From NCBI GenBank assembly GCA_934169745.1, contig CAKPOE010000004.1, forward strand, positions 73,250-137,249: DNA of 64,000 nucleotides, in the 5' to 3' direction. The stretch is from an uncultured Clostridia bacterium (lineage in GTDB: Bacteria > Bacillota > Clostridia > TANB77 > UBA1234). Within the stretch, counting starts at the first letter, position 1, and each line of letters starts with the position of its first letter. This document shows positions 33,634 through 42,691 of the stretch, in pieces. Below the pieces are notes generated by a model. It worked only from the letters and a program-made list of their open reading frames with translations. It did not search any database and was not told the origin of the DNA. The position numbers were made by a program, and so were the translations under genes.

Positions 33634-34746
33634 TTATTCCATGAAAAACGATATCTTCTGCCTTCTAGCACATACATTTAAAACCAAACCTATTGCTATA
33701 AAATTGGTAAGCATCGAGCTGCCACCATAACTAATAAACGGAAGAGGTATTCCTGTGATAGGTAAAAGCCCCATTGTCATACCAACATTTTCCGTAAAAT
33801 GTGCCAAGAACATCGCTGCAACTCCAACACAAATTAATGTGCCATAAAAGTCTTTTGAAGATTTTGCTATATTTATAATTTTTATAATCAATAACACAAA
33901 TAAAATAACAACTAAAACAGAAATAACAAACCCCATTTCTTCACTTATTACTGAATAAATAAAGTCCGTAGTTTTCATTGGCAAAATTCCCAACTGCGTT
34001 TGATTACCATTAAACAAGCCCATTCCCCACATTTCTCCAGAACCAACAGCAAGTTTTGATTGAATAACATTATATCCCTTTCCTCTTGGATCAATTTGCG
34101 GATTTAAAAATACCATAATTCTATCTTTAGCATGTTGTGGTAGGACAAAAAAATACATTAATGGAAGTGATATTGCTGCAAATATTCCCGCACTTATAAT
34201 ATATCTCCATTTTAGTCCTGCTACAAATATCATAGTAAAGGCCATTACCAACAAAACCATTGCTGTTCCATAATCTGGTTGTTTTATTATTAAAAGTAAT
34301 GGAATTGCTAAAAATAAGAAAATTACCGCTAAGCTTGAAATTTTATTTAATGCATTTTTACCTTTATAATAATCAATTATTTTAGCCAATCCAACAATCA
34401 TCATAATCTTTGCAAACTCTGATGGTTGTATACTTATCTTACCTGCAATGGTAAACCAACTTCTTGCACCATTTATAGGCTTTGTAAACAATACCAGGAC
34501 TAGCAATACAACAATAGCAATGTATATTGGTATCCATAATTTACCTATTATATCGTAGTCTATCATTATAACCATCATCATCATTACAATGCCTGCCGCA
34601 AACCACGCTAATTGTTTTGTGACTTCTGAAGAATCTCCTGTTTCTCCACCATTAGCACTATACAAAGCTGTAATGCCAATTGCAAATAGCAGAAGAACAA
34701 GAAGTATAACACTATAATCTATCTTCTTAAATATTTTTTTGAACAT
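33634..34746 (-). CDS. rodA: Peptidoglycan glycosyltransferase RodA (SEDS family)
   Basis: 370 residues with ten membrane helices. SIQPSEFAKIMMIVGLAKII, IKQPDYGTAMVLLVMA (with the SEDS catalytic Asp), GLLPITGIPLPFISYGGSSM are diagnostic. RodA polymerises glycan strands with PBP2 (mrdA at 24991). Its gene follows minE here rather than being next to mrdA. AAAGGAGAGAT precedes the ATG. Confidence 0.95.
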   Translation of the reverse strand: MFKKIFKKIDYSVILLVLLLFAIGITALYSANGGETGDSSEVTKQLAWFAAGIVMMMMVIMIDYDIIGKLWIPIYIAIVVLLVLVLFTKPINGARSWFTIAGKISIQPSEFAKIMMIVGLAKIIDYYKGKNALNKISSLAVIFLFLAIPLLLIIKQPDYGTAMVLLVMAFTMIFVAGLKWRYIISAGIFAAISLPLMYFFVLPQHAKDRIMVFLNPQIDPRGKGYNVIQSKLAVGSGEMWGMGLFNGNQTQLGILPMKTTDFIYSVISEEMGFVISVLVVILFVLLIIKIINIAKSSKDFYGTLICVGVAAMFLAHFTENVGMTMGLLPITGIPLPFISYGGSSMLTNFIAIGLVLNVCARRQKISFFME

Positions 34747-34764
34747 ATCTCTCCTTTATTTTAT

Positions 34765-34793
34765 AGGGTGCGAAGATAACCTCACACCCTACA
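34765..34793. repeat. Hairpin with CCCTACA tail between rodA and minE
   Basis: TAGGGTG (about 34765) pairs with CACACCCTA (to ~34791) and the sequence continues CACA. It resembles the family B palindromes at 1068 and 6029. It might weakly terminate minE transcripts. Confidence 0.35.
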
Positions 34794-34806
34794 CATTTAA
34801 TTTAGC

Positions 34807-35442
34807 TTATTTAGTTTTTGTAGACTTTGCCTTTGTGGTCTTAGCTTTTGCCTTTTTAGGTTTGCTCTCTGTTTCCTTAGAAGTTTCATCCTTCTGTTTT
34901 TCTTCTTTAACTTCTTCCGAAACATTTTCCTTTTCCTCGTTTTCAGCAGGCTTCTCTTCAGTCTTTTCTTCTTCAGTACTTTCCAAAGAGTTATTCTCAT
35001 CATTCTCAATCACTTCTTCAATGACATCTGTTACTTCTTGTGGTGTGTCATCTTCTTCTGAAAGCTCGCCCTCAACAATGTTTTGAGCATCATCTTCTAC
35101 ATCTTCGCTTTCTTCTTCCTTTTTATCCTCTACCTTTTTAGCAACTGGTTTTATATTCTTTATAGGAATATTTGCATATAATGCTGGTCCTTCTAGCCCA
35201 TCCTCACAGCCTCTTGTAAGTTGTACTTCCAAAGCTTCTTCATCAATCTCTATGTATTTTTTAATTACTTCTATTATTTCCTTTTTCATCATTTCAAAGA
35301 AATCAGGTGAAACACTTGCTCTATCCTGCATAAGTACTAACTGAAGTCTTTTTTTAGCCTCATCCTTAGAATTTTCTTTATCTTTGTTCTGCAAATTTTT
35401 TATAAAATTTACTATTGGTTCAAATAATTCTTTAAGTTCCAT
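34807..35442 (-). CDS. minE: MinE with a long charged C-terminal extension
   Basis: 211 residues; ordinary MinE has about 90. Residues ~1-95 are MinE: SKDEAKKRLQLVLMQDRASV, FEMMKKEIIEVIKKYIEIDE, ALEVQLTRGCEDG. MinE stimulates MinD ATPase activity and drives Min oscillation. The rest is low complexity: an acidic stretch (~100-185, mostly Glu/Asp/Ser/Thr) ending in a Lys/Ala/Thr tail (SKPKKAKAKTTKAKSTKTK). The frame is continuous and the tail is not an overlap artefact. It lies ~90 bases after minD. Confidence 0.92.
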   Translation of the reverse strand: MELKELFEPIVNFIKNLQNKDKENSKDEAKKRLQLVLMQDRASVSPDFFEMMKKEIIEVIKKYIEIDEEALEVQLTRGCEDGLEGPALYANIPIKNIKPVAKKVEDKKEEESEDVEDDAQNIVEGELSEEDDTPQEVTDVIEEVIENDENNSLESTEEEKTEEKPAENEEKENVSEEVKEEKQKDETSKETESKPKKAKAKTTKAKSTKTK

Positions 35443-35530
35443 TTGTCATTAGCCCCTCTCTTCATAATTCCATTTACAAAAAGCCACATGCCTAATTATT
35501 CTATTAAGTTTTAGCCATTATAATCGTATC

Positions 35531-36328
35531 TTAAACAGGTTTTGCAAAAAGTTCTTTAACCTTTGCCCAAAACCCTTCTTTTTTACCTGGTATAGTTACA
35601 GGAATATTTTCTCCTAAAATTCTTTTTGCAGTTTCCATATATGCTTTACCAGACATAGATTTAGAATTTGTAACAGAAGGTTCTCCTTTATTTGTTTGAA
35701 TAATTACATTTTCATCATCCGGAATAGCGCCAATTAGTTTTATCGAAAGTAATTCAACTATATCATTAGCATCCATCATTTCGCCTTTTCTTACCATTTT
35801 GGTTCTAATTCTATTTAAAATTAACTCCGGCTTTTGAATATTGCTAGATTCAAGCAAGCCGACAATTCTATCTGCATCCCTTACAGCTGAAACCTCTGGA
35901 GTAGTAACAACCAACGCTCTATCAGCACCGGCAACAGCATTTTTAAAACCTTGCTCTATACCTGCTGGACAGTCTATAATCACGTAGTCAAACTCCATCT
36001 TTAATTCTTCACAAATCTTCTTCATTTGCTCTTCATTTACAGCATTTTTATCTCTAGTTTGTGCTGCTGGCAACAAGAACAAGCCTTCATATCTTCTATC
36101 TTTAATAAGTGCTTGTTTAAGTTTGCAATTTTCCTCTACAACATCTACAATGTCATAAACTATTCTATTTTCAAGTCCCATAACAACGTCAAGATTTCTA
36201 AGTCCAATATCGGTATCCACCAATACTACCTTTTTTCCCATCATAGTAAGTGCCGTTCCCAAGTTAGCTGCACTGGTAGTTTTACCAACTCCACCTTTAC
36301 CCGATGTTATTACAATTACTTCTCCCAT
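35531..36328 (-). CDS. minD: Septum-site ATPase MinD
   Basis: 265 residues, standard length. Deviant Walker A SGKGGVGKTTSAANLG, switch VVLVDTDIGLRNLDVVMGLE, DYVIIDCPAGIEQGFKNAV and a C-terminal amphipathic membrane helix (EGFWAKVKELFAKP). It recruits MinC to the membrane to block polar division. GGAGGATTATT precedes the ATG. First of minD-minE-rodA-dusB. Confidence 0.97.
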   Translation of the reverse strand: MGEVIVITSGKGGVGKTTSAANLGTALTMMGKKVVLVDTDIGLRNLDVVMGLENRIVYDIVDVVEENCKLKQALIKDRRYEGLFLLPAAQTRDKNAVNEEQMKKICEELKMEFDYVIIDCPAGIEQGFKNAVAGADRALVVTTPEVSAVRDADRIVGLLESSNIQKPELILNRIRTKMVRKGEMMDANDIVELLSIKLIGAIPDDENVIIQTNKGEPSVTNSKSMSGKAYMETAKRILGENIPVTIPGKKEGFWAKVKELFAKPV

Positions 36329-36433
36329 AATAATCCTCCATTTCTTGTCGTCAGCGACTTTCCTTGAAAGCCCTATTTCCGTATATATAAATGATATATT
36401 TTATCTCTTAAAAAGTCAATATAAAAGAGCAAT

Positions 36434-36463
36434 AAAAAGGAGTGAAAGAAAAACTTTCACTCC
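36434..36463 (-). terminator. Terminator after the gene at 36494
   Basis: Minus strand: GGAGTGAAAG (36463-36454) pairs with CTTTCACTCC (36448-36439), then TTTTTATTG. Confidence 0.8.
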
Positions 36464-36493
36464 ATAAAATGGTATTTCTTATTAATATTACAT

Positions 36494-37123
36494 TTAAGAT
36501 ATTGCACTACTAATTACCTCTATTTTCCAATTTCCATCAACATATTCAACATCATACGTGTTAAATATTGCAGCAAGTGATGTTCTATACTTTGTCATAC
36601 TCACTTCAAAATGATCTTCTCTTATTATCTTTATATTGCTTACATAAAGAACAGGTCCATCTGTATGAGTAAATCCATTTTCTTCCTTATGCACAAGTCC
36701 TTCTTCCGCTAATTCTTCCATAGAGCTTGTTTTAATTACACTGTTATATTTCTTCATGTATTCAACAATATCTTGTACATCAACTTCATCAATATAAAAT
36801 ACTCTTGTTGTTTCTTTTAATTCTTCATTTGCATACTCTTTATCTAGTGATTTAATATCTATTGATAAAAATTCTCCATCATTTATTGCTGTATCTACAG
36901 ACATTATATCATCAAAAATATCAAGATACATTTGAGCAAACTTGCTAATCTTATGTTCTTCCTTAATTTCTTCCTGAGGCTTGTTCTCATTATTTTTATT
37001 TTCTTCCTCTACGTTATTGTTTACTGGCTCAGTAGGATTAAAATGCTTATACAAAAAATATCCTCCAAAAGCTATTGCTATAACTAAAATTATGCTTATT
37101 CCTATTTTTAAACTATTTGACAT
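36494..37123 (-). CDS. Membrane-anchored extracytoplasmic protein of unknown function
   Basis: 209 residues: an N-terminal membrane helix (~5-25), a Glu/Asn/Lys-rich linker (~30-60) and a folded domain to the end. The domain's last part (SMTKYRTSLAAIFNTYDVEY, VDGNWKIEVIS) resembles the end of NTF2-like or DUF4829-like domains, but I cannot assign a family. AAAGGAG precedes the start, which overlaps the end of the glucan-synthase-like gene by 16 bases. Confidence 0.75.
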   Translation of the reverse strand: MSNSLKIGISIILVIAIAFGGYFLYKHFNPTEPVNNNVEEENKNNENKPQEEIKEEHKISKFAQMYLDIFDDIMSVDTAINDGEFLSIDIKSLDKEYANEELKETTRVFYIDEVDVQDIVEYMKKYNSVIKTSSMEELAEEGLVHKEENGFTHTDGPVLYVSNIKIIREDHFEVSMTKYRTSLAAIFNTYDVEYVDGNWKIEVISSAIS

Positions 37124-40100
37124 ATTCGTTTCTCCTTTCCAAAGAATACATCTCTTAGACTGAAAAACTTGATTTTTGTTCCAATAAACGTAAAAGTTAT
37201 TATAGCGGTCCGCTTGTGTGCGTCAAATATTATGTCACTGCATGCGTATAACAATTTTTCTTCCTCTCTTGTAATTAATGTTTTTCTAATTACATGTATT
37301 CCTCCATTTTGATTTAACATGAAATTGATATTTTTCATATTTATAATTTCGTATATTTTTTCTTTTACATACTCCTCATAACTATTTTCTTCTTCATCCA
37401 AAACAACTAAATCTATCTTTATATTTTTGTGCCTAACATATTCTTGGAAACCTGCTAACTGTTTTAAAATCTCTGTTTCATTTACATTTCGAATTTTTAA
37501 GAGTATTATTGGTAAGTCTCCAGATATTCCAAACTTCCACAAATCCTTTTGTTTTAAATTGTTTTCAATTATTTCTTTTTCATAATTTTTTCTTATAGTC
37601 GAACCATCGAGTATTTCTCCAAGTATGTCATTATATTTGTTTATATCTCGTACTCGGTACCCCAAAAACCTATTTTCTATCAAACTTCTTGACATTGCTA
37701 GTTCAAAACTTCTCTCTATCATTTCTTGATTATGATACTTGTTATATATTTTTATGCATTCATCCATACTATTTGCAAAACCATAGATGTAATTTATCGT
37801 GCATTTTTCTCCTGCTTTAATGTTAACTGTTGTTTTATATGATATAACTGTATTTGGATTAGGCGATATATCATTTGTATAACTTATATCTCTGCCTACT
37901 ATATTTGCATTTTTAAAATCATTACCTACTCCAATTATTTTTTCTTTATTTATTTCAAAATCAAACTTCTTATTTATATCATTTTCTTCAAAAGCAAAAT
38001 GAATTAAATATCTTTTTTCGTCTTCTGGTTTTCTTCTTCGCCTTTCAAGTATGCACGCGTCTTTGTACCTATTCATTGTTAAAAAGAGATTATTAAATGC
38101 AGGATGAACTATATCATTATCCTTGCTTGATAGTACACTTTCTAAAAAACTTATTACGTCTAAAGATTTTTCTTCCATACCATGATTATTTATTTCTATC
38201 TTCCTGATTTCAACATTATCTTCTGGAGAAACGGCTATTTTCGTGATAGTATCTACGTCTTCATCTGTTCTTATAAATTTACACATTGCCGGAGAAAAAG
38301 TAATGCTATATTCATCTGGTTCTTTCAAATTTGGTTTTTTTACATTAGTCCAAATTTTGTTATTCCTTATATCTTTTATATAAATAAAGTTTGATTCTCG
38401 TACATTATCTTTATATCTTGTAATAAGATTTCCATTACACGTACTATATCCTTCTCCGCTATCTTTTATTAACAAAGTGTAGTTATCATTCGATAAGATA
38501 TTCACAAATCCTTCGTCATTGTTTATAACTCGTGCTACGCTCTCTTCATAATCTTTATATTTTAACGTCTCTATCTTTTCTTTTTTCTTCTTGGTAAACA
38601 CAATGTTTTGCGGTACTCTTTCTTGCAATAATATTTCTAACGTTTTAATTTCTTGATTATTCGAAAATCTTTCTTTCAAAATATCATCATTCAAAAAATT
38701 ATTTATTGAAAGTAATATTAAAGCTTGATGATGTGCCATATACGTCCTTACTACGCATTTTCCTTTTTTGCCAACTCTATTTGGTGTATAATCAATTGCA
38801 TCGTAAAAGCCATATTTACCATACCCTCCAGCTCGCTTCAATTCGGAAATGTTTTTTATTACATCTTGACTATTTTTATCTATTGTTAATACTGTACTAT
38901 ATGGCGATACCACAACCTCATCTTTTAAACCTCGTTTAACACCCAAATAAGGAATTCCAAATGCTTTATATTGATAATTATAATTCAAATCCTGCAAGTA
39001 AAAAGCTGATTCTGAAATTCCCCAAGGTATGCTTAATCTCTTAGCATATTTTTTTTGACTATATATACAAAACTCATACGTTTCATCCATAAGTGTATAT
39101 CTGAAATTTTTCATTACAATATATGGCATAAAATATTCAAACATTGTTCCCGCCCACGAAACAAGACCTTTTCTTCCATCAAGTGTTGTAAGTGCCCTTC
39201 CAAGACTAAACCAATGTTTATATGAAATATCTCTTTTCGCTATAGCTACAAAACTCGCTAGCCTCGCTTCAGAAGCAAGCAAATCATAATATGAATCAAC
39301 CAATTTGTTTTCGCGAACATCATATCCAACAGAAAATAAACTTTTTTGACTATCATACAAAAAACTAAAATTAGTATTATCTATCATTTGTTTTATTTTA
39401 TACTTCAAGTCATTCACATCATTACAATCCTCTAAAGCTTGCAAAGCAACATATAAATAACCAACAAAATTTCCACTATCCACTGTTGAAATAAATTCCG
39501 GTTTTAGAGGTTCTCTTGTTTTTATATTATACCAATTATATAGATGTCCTTCACACTTTTCCAAGCCTTCTATCACTTCAACCATTTTTGAAAGCTTTGT
39601 ATACATCTCATCTTTAGAAATAAGCCCCAAATCTTTAGCAGATATAACTGCAAGTAATCCTAAACCTATATTCGTTGAAGATGTTCTATCAACCACTCTT
39701 TCTTTTCTTCCATCTTGGTAATTATCAGGAGGCATATAATTGTTTTCTTCATTCATATACTCATCGAAGTATTGCCAGGTTTTTCTTGCTATTCCTAAAA
39801 GTTCTTCTTTATCCTTCAAACTTATCGCATCCCTCTTTTGGACATCACTTTGACCAATAAAGAAACTAATATATGGCATCATAAACCACATTAAAAATAA
39901 CGAAAATGTAGCTTCTACCGGAATACTGCTATATATAATCGATGTTTCAATAAGTGCAAACCCAATTAATGGACTTATTATCATTTCTCTCAAAAAACTT
40001 TTCAAATCTTTTCCAAGAACCTTTTCTGCATCTGCAGCAGTCAACCATTCAAGTAAATGTTTTTTAGAAATCAACATCCTATAAATTGTAACCAAAATTG

Positions 40101-40263
40101 CTTCCAATAACAAAGCTGCTTTATATGGCAAAAACACCAATTGCAAAACACATCTATAAAGTGAACCTTTCAATCCACTCATTATAGGTAAATAACTTTT
40201 GTTTTTAATCTTTATATCATCTTCAGAAATATCATTAGCAGATACTATCTTGTGGAATAGCAT
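37108..40263 (-). CDS. C-terminal part of a frameshifted GT84 cyclic-glucan-synthase-like protein
   Basis: 1051 residues from an internal ATG with no SD, so probably not an independent gene. It starts at the membrane region after the glycosyltransferase domain. A PF10091-type glycoamylase-like domain follows (~140-520: RTSSTNIGLGLLAVISAKDL, STVDSGNFVGYLYVALQ, VRTYMAHHQALILLSINNFL), then a GT36-type beta-sandwich region and the NdvB segment LWKFGISGDLPIILLKI. NdvB proteins continue ~900 residues into a GH94 phosphorylase domain; this one stops soon after (KEKRICQIV), overlapping the next gene. The frame continues upstream to the A7 tract at 40327-40333. Confidence 0.8.
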   Translation of the reverse strand: MLFHKIVSANDISEDDIKIKNKSYLPIMSGLKGSLYRCVLQLVFLPYKAALLLEAILVTIYRMLISKKHLLEWLTAADAEKVLGKDLKSFLREMIISPLIGFALIETSIIYSSIPVEATFSLFLMWFMMPYISFFIGQSDVQKRDAISLKDKEELLGIARKTWQYFDEYMNEENNYMPPDNYQDGRKERVVDRTSSTNIGLGLLAVISAKDLGLISKDEMYTKLSKMVEVIEGLEKCEGHLYNWYNIKTREPLKPEFISTVDSGNFVGYLYVALQALEDCNDVNDLKYKIKQMIDNTNFSFLYDSQKSLFSVGYDVRENKLVDSYYDLLASEARLASFVAIAKRDISYKHWFSLGRALTTLDGRKGLVSWAGTMFEYFMPYIVMKNFRYTLMDETYEFCIYSQKKYAKRLSIPWGISESAFYLQDLNYNYQYKAFGIPYLGVKRGLKDEVVVSPYSTVLTIDKNSQDVIKNISELKRAGGYGKYGFYDAIDYTPNRVGKKGKCVVRTYMAHHQALILLSINNFLNDDILKERFSNNQEIKTLEILLQERVPQNIVFTKKKKEKIETLKYKDYEESVARVINNDEGFVNILSNDNYTLLIKDSGEGYSTCNGNLITRYKDNVRESNFIYIKDIRNNKIWTNVKKPNLKEPDEYSITFSPAMCKFIRTDEDVDTITKIAVSPEDNVEIRKIEINNHGMEEKSLDVISFLESVLSSKDNDIVHPAFNNLFLTMNRYKDACILERRRRKPEDEKRYLIHFAFEENDINKKFDFEINKEKIIGVGNDFKNANIVGRDISYTNDISPNPNTVISYKTTVNIKAGEKCTINYIYGFANSMDECIKIYNKYHNQEMIERSFELAMSRSLIENRFLGYRVRDINKYNDILGEILDGSTIRKNYEKEIIENNLKQKDLWKFGISGDLPIILLKIRNVNETEILKQLAGFQEYVRHKNIKIDLVVLDEEENSYEEYVKEKIYEIINMKNINFMLNQNGGIHVIRKTLITREEEKLLYACSDIIFDAHKRTAIITFTFIGTKIKFFSLRDVFFGKEKRICQIV

Positions 40264-40270
40264 CTCAATA

Positions 40271-42565
40271 CTATCTGCTATAAGTGGAAAGAAAATTATA
40301 ACTATTGGAAGAAGGAAATATCCGCGAAAAAAACAACGCCATCAAAAAAATTTCATACAAACTTCTTCTCAAGTTATCAAAGATTTTATATTTTGAAAGT
40401 ATATTTAATTTCTTGCTAAATAACCATCTGATTATTTGCCAATCTCCTCTTGTCCACCTTGCTTGCCTAACCATGTACGAATTCACACGTGATGGAAAGC
40501 CGTCAACAACAAGAGTATCAGAAGCTAAGCCACAACGTATATAACTTCCTTCCAATAAATCATGGCTGAGAACCGTATTTTCAGGTATTTCTCCACTCAA
40601 AACATTTTGAAAGACTTCAACATTATAAATTCCTTTACCTGTAAAAATCGCTTCTCCAAACACATCTTGATACACATTGGATTCAGCCGTGGAATAAATA
40701 TCTATTCCTCCGCTGCCTGCAAATATTTTAGAGAAAATAGAGCTTGTTGCGCTATCTATGGATATACCTACCTTTGGTTGAACAATTCCATACCCAGATT
40801 TTACTATTCCATCTTCTATAACTGGTTTATTAAGCGGATGTTCCATTATGCCAATCAGTTTTTTAGCACTTTCCAATACTAATTCTGTATCTGCATCCAA
40901 AGTTATAACATATTTTATTTTTCTCTCTAAAACATTTCTTCCAATTGTATTAACAAAAAAAGTTCCTTCATTTCCTGTTAAAAGGAAGTTATTAAATTCC
41001 GTAAGCATTCCTCTTTTTCTTTCGTACCCAAGCCATTTCCCTTGTTTTTCATTATATACTCTTTTTCTATATAAAAAGAAAAATATTTCTTTGCCATATT
41101 TTTCGTTTAATCTCTTCGCTTCCTTTATCCCCGTCTCTGATACTTCTACATCATATGGCATTTTTTCAGTATCCACTTCCGAAGCATCTCCTAAAAGAGC
41201 AAAATATAAATTATCCATTTTGTTTCCTAAATAATATCTTTCTATACTAAGAAACAATTTTTCAACTCTTTCTTTACTATTTAATAATGTAGGTACTACT
41301 ACAAATGTATTTACGTCTTTTGGTATTTCCTCTAAACTTGGAAGCAGTCTCGGCTTTACATTTTTACTTATAATTTTATTTATCAAATAAACAAAAACTT
41401 CTGACATTGGAATAAGCGCAATCCAAAACTTTTCCTTTGCCAACAATATCGAAAACATTATTGTTGGCAAATAAATCGCCAAAATATATTCAAACGTTTT
41501 AACGCAAAGTGATTGCTTTTTTTCCTTATTAGCAATTCCAAGTTCTACAAAGAAATCTTTTTTCTTTTCTCCAATCAGAAAAGTACCAACATCCTCATTT
41601 TCGTTTGAAAGTTCTATAAGCTTTGATGCCACATATACTTCAGATGTATTACTTACTTTAGCAATCCTTCTAATTTCTTCACGATACATATTTCTAGTAT
41701 TAAAATCCAACTTGCGATACCATTCATTGTTAGCTAATATCTTTTCTATTGAATTTATTTTTTCAAAAATATCTACCCAGTTAAACCTTGCTATATGCCT
41801 TAGACTTGTTATGCTATTTCCCATTGAAACACGTCTGACAGCTTGATCATAATGTTCCACTCTTATTACATCATTTGATGTTGTACCAACCTTATTTATT
41901 TCTTCTTCTAAAACTTTTATATATGACATACCATCATTGCCACATTTTTTCAATAAATATATCAAGTATTCCACGTAAGACGTAGCTTCATTGTCTATTA
42001 TAATATTTTTGTACTTGTGAAATCTTTGCTCATTTTGTGATTTGTTTGTTACTAGTCTTTCAACCAAACTTTCCACCTTAAATTTTTGAAGTTGTGAAAT
42101 TCTAATTTTTTCGCTTAATTCTTTTATATACTCAACAAGTGCAATTTTTATCATTACAGGTAATAGCCATAATTCATCCATAGAGATATTCTTCTTTGTT
42201 TGATATGCAGTAATAAATCTCTCAACCGTGTTTTCTGTGATGTTTGCATCAGTATATTTCACCATTTCTTTAGCTACAATATATATTCTACTCGTTCCAT
42301 CTATTGAAGGAAGCGACTTATATTTAGGTAAAGAAAGCTCTTTTTTTATACAATCCACTTGTTCTTCAATTAAATAATAGTTATCCAATATCCATTCGCC
42401 ACTTGGAGGAATTGGAACATCTTTACTAATACTTTCATTTAAAATATCATACGTTTCACCTATATATGAAAAATCTCTAAGCAATTTGTTTATCGGAAAT
42501 GTACTGCTTTTTGAGCCCTTTTGCACCTTATGGTTAAGTGCAAGTTTTTTTGCATAATTTTCCAT
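40271..42565 (-). CDS. N-terminal part of a frameshifted GT84 cyclic-glucan-synthase-like protein
   Basis: 764 residues. The N-terminal ~330 residues are the NdvB-type leader (GTSRIYIVAKEMVKYTDANI). Membrane helices follow at ~350-400, then a family-84/GT2-like domain with FVVVPTLLNSKERVEKLF, ITLDADTELVLESAKKLIG, HDLLEGSYIRCGLASDTLVV and RQARWTRGDWQIIRWLF. After LRRSLYEIFLMALFF the frame degenerates (SRIFPSSNSYNF) and stops. Removing one T from the T7 run (40333-40327) restores RGYFLLPIVIIFFPLIADSI in frame with the next piece. The start at 42565 follows GAGGTG. Joined, the protein would be ~1,800 residues. Confidence 0.85.
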   Translation of the reverse strand: MENYAKKLALNHKVQKGSKSSTFPINKLLRDFSYIGETYDILNESISKDVPIPPSGEWILDNYYLIEEQVDCIKKELSLPKYKSLPSIDGTSRIYIVAKEMVKYTDANITENTVERFITAYQTKKNISMDELWLLPVMIKIALVEYIKELSEKIRISQLQKFKVESLVERLVTNKSQNEQRFHKYKNIIIDNEATSYVEYLIYLLKKCGNDGMSYIKVLEEEINKVGTTSNDVIRVEHYDQAVRRVSMGNSITSLRHIARFNWVDIFEKINSIEKILANNEWYRKLDFNTRNMYREEIRRIAKVSNTSEVYVASKLIELSNENEDVGTFLIGEKKKDFFVELGIANKEKKQSLCVKTFEYILAIYLPTIMFSILLAKEKFWIALIPMSEVFVYLINKIISKNVKPRLLPSLEEIPKDVNTFVVVPTLLNSKERVEKLFLSIERYYLGNKMDNLYFALLGDASEVDTEKMPYDVEVSETGIKEAKRLNEKYGKEIFFFLYRKRVYNEKQGKWLGYERKRGMLTEFNNFLLTGNEGTFFVNTIGRNVLERKIKYVITLDADTELVLESAKKLIGIMEHPLNKPVIEDGIVKSGYGIVQPKVGISIDSATSSIFSKIFAGSGGIDIYSTAESNVYQDVFGEAIFTGKGIYNVEVFQNVLSGEIPENTVLSHDLLEGSYIRCGLASDTLVVDGFPSRVNSYMVRQARWTRGDWQIIRWLFSKKLNILSKYKIFDNLRRSLYEIFLMALFFSRIFPSSNSYNFLSTYSR
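40327..40333 (-). other. Homopolymer frameshift site (T7) in the glucan synthase gene
   Basis: Seven T on the coding strand. Six would keep the two halves in one frame. It may be a phase-variable tract, a slippage site, a fixed lesion or a sequencing error. Confidence 0.7.
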
Positions 42566-42654
42566 CAAACACCTCTATAAAAATATTTATAAAGGTATTA
42601 TTTGCAAAATTAAATAAAATATTACTGTAATCACGTGGTTTTTAGAATATTAAA

Positions 42655-42685
42655 ATAGCTAGGTACATCTAAAATACCTAGCTAT
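42655..42685 (-). terminator. Terminator of the symporter gene
   Basis: ATAGCTAGGTA (42655-42665) pairs perfectly with TACCTAGCTAT (42675-42685). On the minus strand TTTTAATATT follows. Confidence 0.75.
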
Positions 42686-42691
42686 CTTTAA

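Noticed and set aside
40263..42565. Two separate, independently translated glycan-synthase subunits
   Set aside because: The second frame's ATG lacks an SD and the membrane segment linking the domains reads through in frame once one T is removed, so a single split gene is the better explanation.
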